This document shows, in pieces, positions 1 to 8,508 of a stretch of 64,000 nt of DNA (positions within the stretch are counted from its first letter, which is position 1; the number at the start of each line of letters is the position of its first letter). Position numbers and translations under genes: made by a program. Below the pieces are notes generated by a model, which searched no databases, was not told the DNA's origin, and saw only the letters and a list, made by a program, of their open reading frames with translations. The DNA is from Acidobacteriota bacterium. GTDB taxonomy: Bacteria; Acidobacteriota; Vicinamibacteria; Vicinamibacterales; UBA2999. Where the stretch lies: NCBI GenBank assembly GCA_020851565.1, contig JADZCN010000031.1, positions 1-64,000 of the forward strand, given 5' to 3'.

Positions 1-1
1 A

Positions 2-703
2 GGTGCCGCTGAGGGGCGCGATGACGGAGATCTGCGCGGTCAGGGGCCCCGACTCGGATCCCAGGTTCGCCCCGGTGGGGCTGCGGAGCCGGATCCAGGG
101 ATTGAAGCCCGGGTCGAGCTCGGTCGGAAAGACCTCACCGATGCTGACCGTGATGGCATCGCCCTGGGCGGCGGTGAAGCTCCATTGGTCGAGGTCGCCG
201 AGATGAATGTGACCGCTGTGGTTCTCCCCGTTTTCGAGCGCCCCTCCCTCATCGTCGCCGGGCACGGTGAACGCGCCAGGAGTCTGGGCCAGCGTCAGCC
301 GATAGTCGCCCAAACCGTCGTTCCCGACATCGCCGCTTGCGACGACAACGGTATACGTCCCTGACAGCGGCGCGGTGATGTTTATCTGCGCTGTCAGGGC
401 ACCCGAGGCGGAGTCAATTTGAACCCCGTCCGGCCGCCGAAGCCGAATCCAGGGGTTGAACCCGGGGTCGGGACCTGGCGCCACGACTTCGCCAATGCTC
501 AAGGTGATGGCGTCGTTGATGCTCGCGGTGAACGTCCACTCGTCGAGTTCACCAGGAGTCGAAATCGACCCCTCATGGTTGGCCCCATTCGTCATCGCCC
601 CCTGCGCAAAGGCGAAGCTGTGCGGGAGCGCAACGAAGACGACGCCCAGAAAGAGTGACAGAAGGAGGGGCGAGTTGAGGGGAGACGAGCGACGCGCGTC
701 CAT
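2..703 (-). CDS. Secreted PPC-like repeat protein, 3' end outside window (partial)
   Basis: The reading frame opens at an ATG preceded by AAGGAG (711-716, 7 nt spacing) and is still open after 234 codons at the window edge. Residues 1-34 form a signal peptide ending in AFAQ. Two tandem repeats follow (about 36-135 and 143-234). Each has an N-G-x-N-H-x-G-x-I opening, a DxWxF strand, GDAIT..IGEV, DPGFNPWIRLR and a GPLTAQI..APLSGTY closing segment. This resembles bacterial pre-peptidase C-terminal (PPC) domains, which are beta-sandwich modules of exported proteins. Nothing catalytic is visible in the part present. It is divergent from the HTH membrane regulator. The PPC assignment is from pattern recognition only. 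Confidence 0.8.
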   Translation of the reverse strand, partial: MDARRSSPLNSPLLLSLFLGVVFVALPHSFAFAQGAMTNGANHEGSISTPGELDEWTFTASINDAITLSIGEVVAPGPDPGFNPWIRLRRPDGVQIDSASGALTAQINITAPLSGTYTVVVASGDVGNDGLGDYRLTLAQTPGAFTVPGDDEGGALENGENHSGHIHLGDLDQWSFTAAQGDAITVSIGEVFPTELDPGFNPWIRLRSPTGANLGSESGPLTAQISVIAPLSGT

Positions 704-1026
704 GGACCAGCTCCTTGCGACCCTGAACGGCCCACTGCGCCGCCCTCCGGGTGCCTTGCGCTGCACCTCCCTGCGACGACAACTCCACCGCGCCGGGTGG
801 GGACTGCCCGGTGACGGCGGAGCCCTCGGGGCCACAGGGGGGTGCGGCCTTGGTTGTGCGAAGGAATAGCGGCGACAGACGCGCCGCTTCAATCGACAAG
901 GCACGTCACGCCCACGCTGTCGCGGGTTGACGCACCCGATCAGGCAGACTTTCGCGTGAACGCCTGTTATGAAAATGAGCCTCGGGCTTGTGCTAGCATG
1001 CCGCCCTTCGTTGCCGTGATCCCCCC
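704..1026. other. Divergent intergenic region
   Basis: This 323-base gap separates the secreted repeat protein (leftward) from the HTH membrane protein (rightward). It should hold the promoters of both. Apart from the SD of the left gene and a TAGCAT hexamer near the right gene, no repeat, RNA gene or small ORF with a convincing start was found. Confidence 0.5.
994..999 (+). promoter_or_regulatory. Possible -10 element (TAGCAT) of the HTH membrane protein gene
   Basis: The sequence TGTGCTAGCAT ends 27 nt before the ATG at 1027. It has the TANNNT form seen before several other genes here. No convincing -35 hexamer is visible. Confidence 0.3.
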
Positions 1027-2412
1027 ATGGACGACGACAAGCCCGACCGTTCCGACCCGCCGCTGAATGGCTGGAAGGAGATCGCCGCCTACCTCGGGAA
1101 GAGTGTGCGGTCCGTTCAGCGCTGGGAAGCGTCGCTGGGCCTTCCGGTCCACAGGATCCGAACACCCGATGGGCACATCGTCTACGGCGACCGAGCCGAA
1201 ATCGATGCGTGGCGCCGGCAGCTCGATGCGCCGCCCGTCCCCGAGCCCGAAGATCCACTCGATCCGGAGTCCCTTCCCGAGACGGATCCGCCGCCGCCCC
1301 CCGTGCCCCGCCCGGCCCCGCCTCGTGTGCCGCGGGCCTGGTTGGTGGGCTTCGCGGTTGCCTGCCTCACCCTCTTCCTCTCGGGGCTCGCGCTTGGATC
1401 CTGGCTGGCGCGGCCTTCACCCCTCGCGACGGACGTGGTGCTCACGGGGCGATTCCTTCAGGGCGTCAACCCCGTTGGCGCGGTGGCGTGGAGCCACGAG
1501 TTCGACGGCGACGTCAGCGGTGTGGGCCCCCGTCCGCTGCTGGTGGACGTGGACGGCGACGAGCAGGCCGAATGGTTGATTGGTGTCCACTACCAGGCCC
1601 GGGGCAGCCAGGCGGCTACGAGCGATGGGCTCTACTGCATCACGCAGGACGGGCGGCGCAAGTGGGTGGTCCGACCCGACCAGAACCTCACCTATCCGGA
1701 CCGGACCATGAGCGCGCCGTGGGTGATGACGAACTTCACCCTCAGCCCGGGCAAGCCGCGCACGCTCTGGGTGTCCTACGCGCACCACACCGGGGGCTCG
1801 AGCTTCGTGCTCGCGGTCTCGTCCAGCGGGACACCGGAGCTCCGCTACGTCCAGTTCGGTCGCATCTACGCCCTCGAGCACTGGTCGACGCCGTCTGGCG
1901 GCGTGCTGGCCGTTGGGGGGGCGAGCGACGAGCACAAGCGCGCGACGCTCGCCCTCCTGCCCGACACCGATCCTCCCTCCAGCTATCCGATTGACGATCC
2001 ACGGCGCGCAACCTGCCGCGAATGCCCAAGGCACACGCCGCGCCGCGTCTTTCTCTTTCCCGAGTCCGAGCTCACCGTCGCGAATCACGAGCTGCACCCC
2101 TACGTCGTCAACATCACGACGGTCGGCCCAGCGCTCAAGGCCGCCATTTCGCAGGGCGGAGGACGATCCCAGGTGTTCCTGAGCCCCGACTTCACCATCA
2201 ACTTCTTCGACTTCACGCAGAACTACTGGGGCGCGCACAAGTCGCTCGAGGCGAAGGGACGCCTGGACCACCCCGCGGAGGACTGCCCGGACCGCCGCGC
2301 CACCCAGTTGATACGCGAGTGGACCGCCGACGAGGGCTGGAAGCGCTGGGCCATCACGCCGGGCGGGAAGTCCGGCCCGGCCAGGCTGCTCGCCGATGAC
2401 GAGGGCATGTAG
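1027..2412 (+). CDS. Membrane-anchored HTH protein with exported sensor-like domain
   Basis: Residues 15-60 resemble the acidobacterial 'GWKEIAAYLGKSVRSVQRWE' helix-turn-helix that usually heads large regulatory proteins. A Pro/Glu-rich linker (about 65-102) and one transmembrane helix (103-127) follow. The remaining 330 residues would lie outside the membrane. They contain an Asp-rich loop (VDVDGDEQAEW, about 176-186) like the calcium loops of FG-GAP/VCBS propellers. The layout suggests a one-component regulator that senses outside and binds DNA inside, as in CadC/ToxR-type proteins, but the family is not one I can name. It converges on the TonB receptor gene with 21 nt between stops. Confidence 0.7.
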   Translation: MDDDKPDRSDPPLNGWKEIAAYLGKSVRSVQRWEASLGLPVHRIRTPDGHIVYGDRAEIDAWRRQLDAPPVPEPEDPLDPESLPETDPPPPPVPRPAPPRVPRAWLVGFAVACLTLFLSGLALGSWLARPSPLATDVVLTGRFLQGVNPVGAVAWSHEFDGDVSGVGPRPLLVDVDGDEQAEWLIGVHYQARGSQAATSDGLYCITQDGRRKWVVRPDQNLTYPDRTMSAPWVMTNFTLSPGKPRTLWVSYAHHTGGSSFVLAVSSSGTPELRYVQFGRIYALEHWSTPSGGVLAVGGASDEHKRATLALLPDTDPPSSYPIDDPRRATCRECPRHTPRRVFLFPESELTVANHELHPYVVNITTVGPALKAAISQGGGRSQVFLSPDFTINFFDFTQNYWGAHKSLEAKGRLDHPAEDCPDRRATQLIREWTADEGWKRWAITPGGKSGPARLLADDEGM

Positions 2413-2433
2413 GCGCGGCCGCCGCGTGGCCGG

Positions 2434-5400
2434 CTACCAGGCGGCCCTCAGACCGAACTGGAATCGCCGCGGTGTGTTCACCTGGGACGTCACCTGCCCG
2501 AAGGTGGCGCTGTTCACGTTGGTGTTCGGTGCGCCGAACTGCACGTAGCTGAACGCATTGAACGCCTCCACGCGAAACTGAAGGCTAACGCCGCCGACAT
2601 CCGCCAGTTCCTTGCCCACGGCCAGATCCAGGTTGTGGAGATGGTGGGCGCGGAGGCCCGGAATCCGCTCCGGGGCGTTGCCGAACGTGAACGGAGCCGC
2701 CGGGCTGAACGCGCTCGTGTCGAACCAGCGGGTGAGCCTCTCGTCGGGCGGTCCAGTGAGGGAGGGGTCGCTGCCATCCCAGTTCTGCCGCGTGACCTGG
2801 CCGAAGATCCCCGACGCGTTCGGCCCGGTGATGCCCAGCGTGGGACCCGCCTGCAGCGTCCAGATGGCGCTGACCTGCCACCCGCCCCCGAGTGCGCGGG
2901 CGATGTCGCCTGCGGCGCCGCTTCCCGCGGGCGGGCCGAAATCGGGCACCTGGTACACCGCACTGACGACGGCGCGGTAGGGGATGTGCACCGCGGCCAG
3001 GGCGTTGGCGCTGGCGAGGTCGTACGCGTTCTGGTAGTTCTGGCCCCAGTCGGTGCTCTTCGACCACACGACGCTGCCCTCGAAGGCGAGCCCGCGCGAG
3101 AGCCTCCGGCTCGCCGACACCTGCAGCGCGTCGTAGCGCGAGCGGGCGCCTGAGGCGAACAGCGCGATCACGTCGCCGAACTGCGGGTACGGCCGGAGCA
3201 GCTGGCCGCGCCGGACAACGGGCTCAGCCAGCACGCCGGACGACACGTGACCGTAGAAAGGATTGGGGACGAGCTCGTTCAACGCCTGACCGAGCGCCAT
3301 GGAGCCCGGGTCCAGTTGATTCAGCGTGTACCCGCTCTCGCCCCCGAGCGACAGGTCGCGCCCGCGATTGCCGACGTAGGAGACGGCCACCAGCACCTGC
3401 CCGGGAAGCTCGCGCTGGACGGTGACATGCCACTGCCACGTGCTGGGCGTCGTCGCGTCGGCGAGCGGCGCCTCGAGCCGGGTGCCCACGCCGGTGAGCA
3501 GGCCCTCGGCCGACCCGGTGACGGGAAGGAACCCGTCTGGGAACGGATTGCTCAGATAGTTGAGTGGCGTGAGGCCGTCCAGCGATGTCACCCACGGCGT
3601 CTGGACCCGATAGCCCAGCGCGCCGACCGTCCCCTGCGCGGCGTGTGGGCTCGGCCCGAAGAACCTGCCGATGGCGCCGCGCACGACCGTTCGTCCCGAG
3701 AGGCGATAGACGGCGCCGATGCGCGGTGCCAGGTTGTTCCAGTCGCCGTCGTACTGCGTCCGCGGGTGGCCATCGACACCGACGAACTGCAACCCTCCGC
3801 GGAGGTCCGGATAGCCGGCCACCACGCCGGCGAGCGGCGAGACCGCGTCCGGATCGAACCACGACATGCGATCCTCACGCTCCGTCCGCGGCAGGTCGAC
3901 GTCGTAACGGATTCCGACGTTGAGGGTCAGCCGATCGCTCACGCGCCAGTCGTCCTGTGCGTACAAGGCGTGATAGAAGCTGCGCGTCGAGACGTTCTTC
4001 CAGTTCCTGATGACGGATCCGTTGGTGCCGGCGCCCAGCAGGAACGAGGCGAATCCGTATCCGCCCAATGCCGTCGCCGTCAGCGGATTGGGCCCCTGCG
4101 TGAACAACCGGCCGAAGCTGAAGGAGCCGGCCGACCGGGCTTCCCAGACGTTCACGAAGAAGGCGCGTCCCTCGTACCCCACCTTGACCATGTGGCGGCC
4201 CACGTCGCGAGTGAGGCTGGCCATCGCGCTCAGCGTGTTGAAATTGCTGTCGCGATGGTCGCTGCCGCCGAGCGGGCTGATGTCGTTCACGGCGAACGCG
4301 GGGAAGAGCAAGCGGTCGACCTCATCGTCGATCGCCGCGGGAAGGCCGAGGCTGGAGGGAGCGAAGCCCAGCGACTGGTTCTCGAACAGGAAGCGGGTGC
4401 GCGCGAATCCCACGCGAGCGTCCAGCACGGTCCGCTGGCGCGTGGCATCCGTGAACTCCACGACCGCATTGTGCCCGCTGTCGATCTGGTTGATGCGGCC
4501 CTCGGCGACGGCCGTGGCTCCGGGAAACAACTGGGCCGGGGCATCGAGCCAGCGCCGGTGCGAGTAGCGGGCGAAGCCACGTCGGCCTTCGGCGAGCTGC
4601 TGGTCCACGCGAGCGTCCAGGTTGTCCGTCTGGACGCGGCCAAAGCCGCTCGCGTAGAAATTGTTGCGGCCGGTCGCGATATCGCCATCCCGGTTGGGAT
4701 CGGGCCAGTACTGCAGGACGTTCAGGGCGACAGGGTCCATCCGTTCCGCCGGGATCTGATTGCCCGGAAACGGCGACCGCACGTAACCCGTCCCCGACGG
4801 GTTGGGCCGTGTCGTGGCCGGGTCGTAGATCACGATGGGCCGGCCGTTGGCCCCCCGCGTCTGGCTGAAGTCGCCGCTTCGCTCGAGGGCGGTCGGCACC
4901 GTGGTCAGCAGCTCGCGGAAGCTCCGCTCGCGAAGCCCTTCGTACGACACCATGAAGAACGTGCGGTCGCGCGCCAGCGGACCGCCGGCGACACCACCGA
5001 ACTGGTGCCGTGAGAAGGCGGGCAGGGTCTGGCCTTCCCGCCGGCTGAAGTACGTGCCCTCGTCGAATCGCGCGTTCCGATAGCGCTCGTGCACGACTCC
5101 CCGGAACGCATTGCTGCCCGACTTGTAGGCCAGGTTGAGCACGCTGCCCAGGCTGCGCCCGAACTCAGCGGCGTAGTTGCCGGCCTCGACCTTGAACTCC
5201 TGCACGGCATCGACCGGTGGGAACACCGAAATGCCATGGAAGCCGTTCACGGTGGGGAACGCGGCGGTGGCGCCATCGATCAGCGTGTCCATCAGCCCCG
5301 TGCGGACGCCGTTGACCGAGTAGCTGACGCGGTTGTGCGCGTTTCCGATCTCGCCGGCGACGCCCGGTGTCAGGAAGATCAGCGAGTAGGTGTTCCTCGT

Positions 5401-5850
5401 GTCCAGCGGCAGGGCGGACAGGCGCAGGTTGTCGACGACGCTCCCCAGCGACGACGTCGATGCATCGAGGCGAGACGGCGTGGTCACGACCTCCACCGCC
5501 TGCTCGACGGGTCCAAGCTGAAGTTGCAGGTCGACCCGCACGTGCTGGCCGATCTCCAGGACGACAGGTTCCTGGACGAGCCGGCGGAAGCCTGCCGCAC
5601 TGGCTTCGATGCGATAGCGGCCAGGCGTCAGGCCGGCGACGCGGAAGGTGCCGCCGCCATCGGTCGTGGCCGTACGCCGGTCGTTGGTGTCGATGCGAGT
5701 CACCGCCACCAGGGTGCTGGTCATGGCCAGGCCCTGGCCGTCGGTGACCATGCCTTCGACGACACCGTTCAACGTCTGGCCCGCGGCCGGTTGGCCCAGC
5801 AGCAGCCAGCCGGCTACCTGCGCCATGCAAGCCCATCGTTTCGACTTCAT
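2434..5850 (-). CDS. TonB-dependent receptor, Oar-like, with carboxypeptidase-regulatory N-terminus
   Basis: 1138 residues. A signal peptide (1-25, ending PAAGQ) is followed by a CarboxypepD_reg beta-sandwich (about 28-105, with TTDGGGTFRVAGLTPGRYRI), a plug domain (about 130-240) and a large outer-membrane barrel. The chain ends in an aromatic residue (QFGLRAAW), as expected for BAM-inserted barrels. Oar-like receptors are greatly expanded in Acidobacteria and import large substrates or shape the outer membrane; the substrate cannot be read from the sequence. No partner SusD-type lipoprotein or peptidase is adjacent. The next upstream gene on this strand is a sigma-54 activator 110 nt away, which may or may not regulate it. 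Confidence 0.9.
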   Translation of the reverse strand: MKSKRWACMAQVAGWLLLGQPAAGQTLNGVVEGMVTDGQGLAMTSTLVAVTRIDTNDRRTATTDGGGTFRVAGLTPGRYRIEASAAGFRRLVQEPVVLEIGQHVRVDLQLQLGPVEQAVEVVTTPSRLDASTSSLGSVVDNLRLSALPLDTRNTYSLIFLTPGVAGEIGNAHNRVSYSVNGVRTGLMDTLIDGATAAFPTVNGFHGISVFPPVDAVQEFKVEAGNYAAEFGRSLGSVLNLAYKSGSNAFRGVVHERYRNARFDEGTYFSRREGQTLPAFSRHQFGGVAGGPLARDRTFFMVSYEGLRERSFRELLTTVPTALERSGDFSQTRGANGRPIVIYDPATTRPNPSGTGYVRSPFPGNQIPAERMDPVALNVLQYWPDPNRDGDIATGRNNFYASGFGRVQTDNLDARVDQQLAEGRRGFARYSHRRWLDAPAQLFPGATAVAEGRINQIDSGHNAVVEFTDATRQRTVLDARVGFARTRFLFENQSLGFAPSSLGLPAAIDDEVDRLLFPAFAVNDISPLGGSDHRDSNFNTLSAMASLTRDVGRHMVKVGYEGRAFFVNVWEARSAGSFSFGRLFTQGPNPLTATALGGYGFASFLLGAGTNGSVIRNWKNVSTRSFYHALYAQDDWRVSDRLTLNVGIRYDVDLPRTEREDRMSWFDPDAVSPLAGVVAGYPDLRGGLQFVGVDGHPRTQYDGDWNNLAPRIGAVYRLSGRTVVRGAIGRFFGPSPHAAQGTVGALGYRVQTPWVTSLDGLTPLNYLSNPFPDGFLPVTGSAEGLLTGVGTRLEAPLADATTPSTWQWHVTVQRELPGQVLVAVSYVGNRGRDLSLGGESGYTLNQLDPGSMALGQALNELVPNPFYGHVSSGVLAEPVVRRGQLLRPYPQFGDVIALFASGARSRYDALQVSASRRLSRGLAFEGSVVWSKSTDWGQNYQNAYDLASANALAAVHIPYRAVVSAVYQVPDFGPPAGSGAAGDIARALGGGWQVSAIWTLQAGPTLGITGPNASGIFGQVTRQNWDGSDPSLTGPPDERLTRWFDTSAFSPAAPFTFGNAPERIPGLRAHHLHNLDLAVGKELADVGGVSLQFRVEAFNAFSYVQFGAPNTNVNSATFGQVTSQVNTPRRFQFGLRAAW

Positions 5851-5960
5851 GCGTCGTGGCAGATGAGCATACCCGTGAGGTCGAAGGGTGCGCCAGCCAG
5901 GGCTGCGGCGGTTGGCGAGTCGCCCCCGGCGGGGTAAGGGCCGGACGAGAGAGAGACTGG

Positions 5961-7109
5961 CTACATCCCCGCCGCCTCGCGATACCGAACCTGTGGCGTG
6001 CCCGTCACCGCCGTGGCCGGCACCCGCGCCACCCGGAACGGGTGGAACGGCACGTGGCAGTCGTGCTTCCGCAGGAACCCGAGGAATCGCTTGTAGTCGG
6101 ACGGCTGCATGTTGAACAGCCCGACGAGCATCCGGTAGTTCCCGAGTGTCTGCTCGAGGCCCGCGCGCACGACCGCGCGCACGTGCCGCCGCGACAGGTC
6201 GCGTCCCATGAACGGCTCGTGCACGACGGTCCAGAACGATGCGCCCTCGCTCAGCATGCGCCGGACCAGCTCACGGGCCATCGCCTCCGGGCCGTCGTCC
6301 GTGGCGTCAGGCGTGGCGGCCGTCAGCCGGAGGGGCCCGAGATCGGCCGGCAGATCGTGCGCCCTGACCGCCTCGCCCGGCGCCCTCACCACGAGCTGCT
6401 CCACCAGGTTCTTGAGCTCGCGCACGTTCCCCGGCCAGCGGTAGGCCATCAGCGCGTCCGCAGCCTCGTGCGTCAGCGCCCGCGGCGCCAGGTCGTACTG
6501 GTGGCTGAACATCCGGACGAAGTGTTCGAAGAGCAGCGGCACATCGTCCACCCGCTGTCGGAGCGGCGGGACGTGGATGCGGATGACGTTGAGCCGGTAG
6601 TAGAGGTCCTCGCGGAACGCGCCGGCGCCGACCTGGCGCAGCAGGTCCCGGTTGGTGGCCGCGATGATCCGCACGTTGACGACGCGGGCCGCGCGCTCGG
6701 AGCCCACGCGCTGGACCTCGCCGGTCTCGAGGAACCGCAGGAGCACGCCCTGCATCCGCGCGCTCATCTCGCCGGCCTCGTCCAGGAACGCCGTCCCCCG
6801 ATCCGCCGCCTCGAGGAGGCCGACCTTGTCGCGGAAGGCGCCGGTGAAGCTGCCGCGCACGTGGCCGAAGAGCTCGGATTCCAGCAGGGTATCCGGCATC
6901 CCCGCGCAGTTGATGGCCGACAGAGACGCATGCCGGCGGGCGCTCTGCTGGTGCAGCAGCCGGGCGACGACGTCCTTGCCAACGCCGGTCTCTCCCGTGA
7001 TGAGCACCTTCGCCTCCGACCGGGCCGCCGTCTCGATGTCGGCCATCACCTGCCGGGTGGCGGCGCTGGCGCCGACGAACGATACAGATTCGTAAGTTCC
7101 CGTCCTCAT
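5961..7109 (-). CDS. Sigma-54-dependent transcriptional activator, short form without N-terminal sensor
   Basis: 382 residues, almost all AAA+ domain. Walker A is GETGVGKD (39-46), the sigma-54 contact loop is GSFTGA (86-91, a conservative GAFTGA variant) and Walker B is FLDEAGEM (about 108-115). An arginine-rich sensor II region (RWPGNVREL) is also present. There is no receiver, PAS or FHA domain in front, so activity is not controlled in cis by a known sensor. The C-terminal region (about 285-360) ends in a compact helical segment with NYRMLVGLFNMQPSDYKRF, which probably supplies DNA binding in place of a canonical Fis helix. It is divergent from the ECF sigma operon. The ATG at 7109 has a GTAAGGAA-type SD about 11 nt upstream. 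Confidence 0.88.
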   Translation of the reverse strand: MRTGTYESVSFVGASAATRQVMADIETAARSEAKVLITGETGVGKDVVARLLHQQSARRHASLSAINCAGMPDTLLESELFGHVRGSFTGAFRDKVGLLEAADRGTAFLDEAGEMSARMQGVLLRFLETGEVQRVGSERAARVVNVRIIAATNRDLLRQVGAGAFREDLYYRLNVIRIHVPPLRQRVDDVPLLFEHFVRMFSHQYDLAPRALTHEAADALMAYRWPGNVRELKNLVEQLVVRAPGEAVRAHDLPADLGPLRLTAATPDATDDGPEAMARELVRRMLSEGASFWTVVHEPFMGRDLSRRHVRAVVRAGLEQTLGNYRMLVGLFNMQPSDYKRFLGFLRKHDCHVPFHPFRVARVPATAVTGTPQVRYREAAGM

Positions 7110-7175
7110 GATGTCGTGGGTTCCTTACCCCCCTAGTGACGGACGCGATTGCCGCGTTTCACTCTGCACCGCGGC

Positions 7176-7211
7176 TGTAACGAATCCGTGTCCGACGGCA
7201 CCAGTAGACAG
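7176..7211 (+). promoter_or_regulatory. Candidate ECF-type promoter upstream of the sigma/anti-sigma/CHAT operon
   Basis: TGTAACG at 7176-7182 and GACAG at 7207-7211 are separated in nearly the same way as TGTCACG (12603-12609) and GACAG (12633-12637) upstream of the second CHAT gene (31 versus 30 bp start to start). ECF sigma factors commonly drive their own operon from a promoter with an AAC-type -35 box, so autoregulation is plausible. The assignment is inference. Confidence 0.35.
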
Positions 7212-7243
7212 AGAGGGGGTCGGGCTGGGTTACGATCGCGGCC

Positions 7244-7810
7244 TTGCCACTCGAGCGGTACGAATTCGACCAGGCGTATATCGAGCGACTCGTTGCAGAG
7301 GACCCCGAGACCGAGCGCCACTTCACGCGCTACTTCGGTGACCTTCTGACGCTGAAACTCCGCTCGCGGATCCGATCCGCGGCTGAAGTGGAGGACGCCC
7401 GGCAGGAGACGTTCCGCCGGGTGCTGACGACCCTCAAGGAAAAGGGGGGGCTGGCGTCGGCCGGGAGCCTGGGCGCGTTCGTCAACGGCGTGTGCAATAA
7501 CGTGCTGTTCGAGCTCTACCGCTCGAGCGCCAAGGCGCAGCCGCTGCCCGAGGACCACGACCCGGTGGACGACCGCCGGCCGAACGCCGAGGCCAGGCTG
7601 ATGAGCGCCGAGGAGCGGGACCGCGTGCAGCAGGCCCTGGCCGGTCTGCCCGACAAGGAGAAGGACATCCTCCGGTGGCTGTTCTTCGAGGAAAAGGACA
7701 AGGACGAGATTTGCCGGGAACTGAACGTGGATCGCAACTACCTTCGCGTGCTCGTGCACCGCGCCAAGGCGCGGTTCCGGGACCGTTACCTGCAGGAAAG
7801 CCAGGCATAG
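7244..7810 (+). CDS. RNA polymerase ECF sigma factor
   Basis: 188 residues with sigma region 2 (about 30-90, DARQETFRRVLTTL) and region 4 (about 130-185, LPDKEKDILRWLFFEE followed by a recognition helix NVDRNYLRVLVHRAK). The only possible in-frame start after the upstream stop at 7205 is TTG 7244, which is unusual. A TACGAT hexamer ends 7 nt before it. It is followed 4 nt after its stop by an anti-sigma factor gene, then by an unknown protein and a CHAT-domain protease, with no large gaps. The four genes therefore look like one operon. The trigger is presumably envelope-derived and relayed through the anti-sigma factor. Confidence 0.88.
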   Translation: MPLERYEFDQAYIERLVAEDPETERHFTRYFGDLLTLKLRSRIRSAAEVEDARQETFRRVLTTLKEKGGLASAGSLGAFVNGVCNNVLFELYRSSAKAQPLPEDHDPVDDRRPNAEARLMSAEERDRVQQALAGLPDKEKDILRWLFFEEKDKDEICRELNVDRNYLRVLVHRAKARFRDRYLQESQA

Positions 7811-7814
7811 GCCG

Positions 7815-8471
7815 ATGACGCACGCCCAGGCCGTCGAGACGCACGCCGCCGAGCGCTACCTGCTCGACGAGATGCCCGAGTTGGAGCGCTACGCCTTCGA
7901 AGCGCACTACTTCGAATGCGCCGAGTGCGCGGAGGAAGTGCGGACGGGCGGGCTCGTGCGGGACGGCGTGCGTGCGGGGTTGCTTGGGGAGGCGGAAAGC
8001 GGAAGGCAAGAGACGGAAAGCGGAAGGCAGAACCCCGAAAGCTGGACCCGCCTGCTGCCCTGGGCTGTCGCCGCTACGCTTGCCCTGGCGGTTGGCTACC
8101 AGCAGTTGTGGGTAGTCCCCGAACTGCAGAGCCAGATCCCGTCTTTACAGGGACTGTCCCCAATCACCCTCCGGTCCGCCACACGCGGGGCCGAGCCCAC
8201 GGTGGCTCGTCCCACGACCGGCGTCCTGACCTTTGCGCTCGACTTCGCCGGCGTCCCCGCTGGCACCCGACTGGCGTATGATCTCCGCGCCGCCGACGGG
8301 TCGTCGGTGGCTTCCGGTGCAGCCGTGGCCCCATCCCCCGGGACGCCCCTGCTGCTGCTGGTCCCTGCCTCGGCCGTCCAGGACGCCGGAAGCTACGTGC
8401 TTGCCGTCCGGGCCGACGACGTGGCGGGACCAGCGTCCGCGGACTACCGGTTCACCGTCACCGAACAGTAG
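7815..8471 (+). CDS. Membrane-bound zinc-finger anti-sigma factor
   Basis: 218 residues. The cytoplasmic N-terminus has the zf-HC2 pattern H-x3-C-x2-C (HYFECAEC, about 32-39) used by anti-sigma factors to clamp ECF sigma factors. One transmembrane helix (about 78-95) and an exported beta-rich domain (about 120-218, Ig-like strands) follow. It starts 4 nt after the sigma gene stop. The linker between zinc domain and membrane contains a 21-bp in-frame duplication (positions 7993-8029) reading ESGRQ twice. That linker is where such proteins are cleaved or flex, so the repeat may alter spacing. Confidence 0.85.
   Translation: MTHAQAVETHAAERYLLDEMPELERYAFEAHYFECAECAEEVRTGGLVRDGVRAGLLGEAESGRQETESGRQNPESWTRLLPWAVAATLALAVGYQQLWVVPELQSQIPSLQGLSPITLRSATRGAEPTVARPTTGVLTFALDFAGVPAGTRLAYDLRAADGSSVASGAAVAPSPGTPLLLLVPASAVQDAGSYVLAVRADDVAGPASADYRFTVTEQ
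7993..8029 (+). repeat. In-frame direct repeat inside the anti-sigma gene
   Basis: The 16-bp word CGGAAAGCGGAAGGCA occurs at 7993-8008 and again at 8014-8029 (period 21 bp). It adds exactly seven codons. The word resembles the purine-rich short-period repeats found between genes elsewhere in the window, for example at 20521-20562. Confidence 0.7.
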
Positions 8472-8508
8472 CGACGACGCCGCCTCGCGGCCGTTGCGCG
8501 GAGAGATC

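Noticed and set aside
3247..5013. Long open frame opposite the TonB receptor
   Set aside because: It is an antisense shadow produced by the GC-rich codon use of the receptor; no SD, no domains, and its composition (V, H, R, P rich) is typical of shadows.
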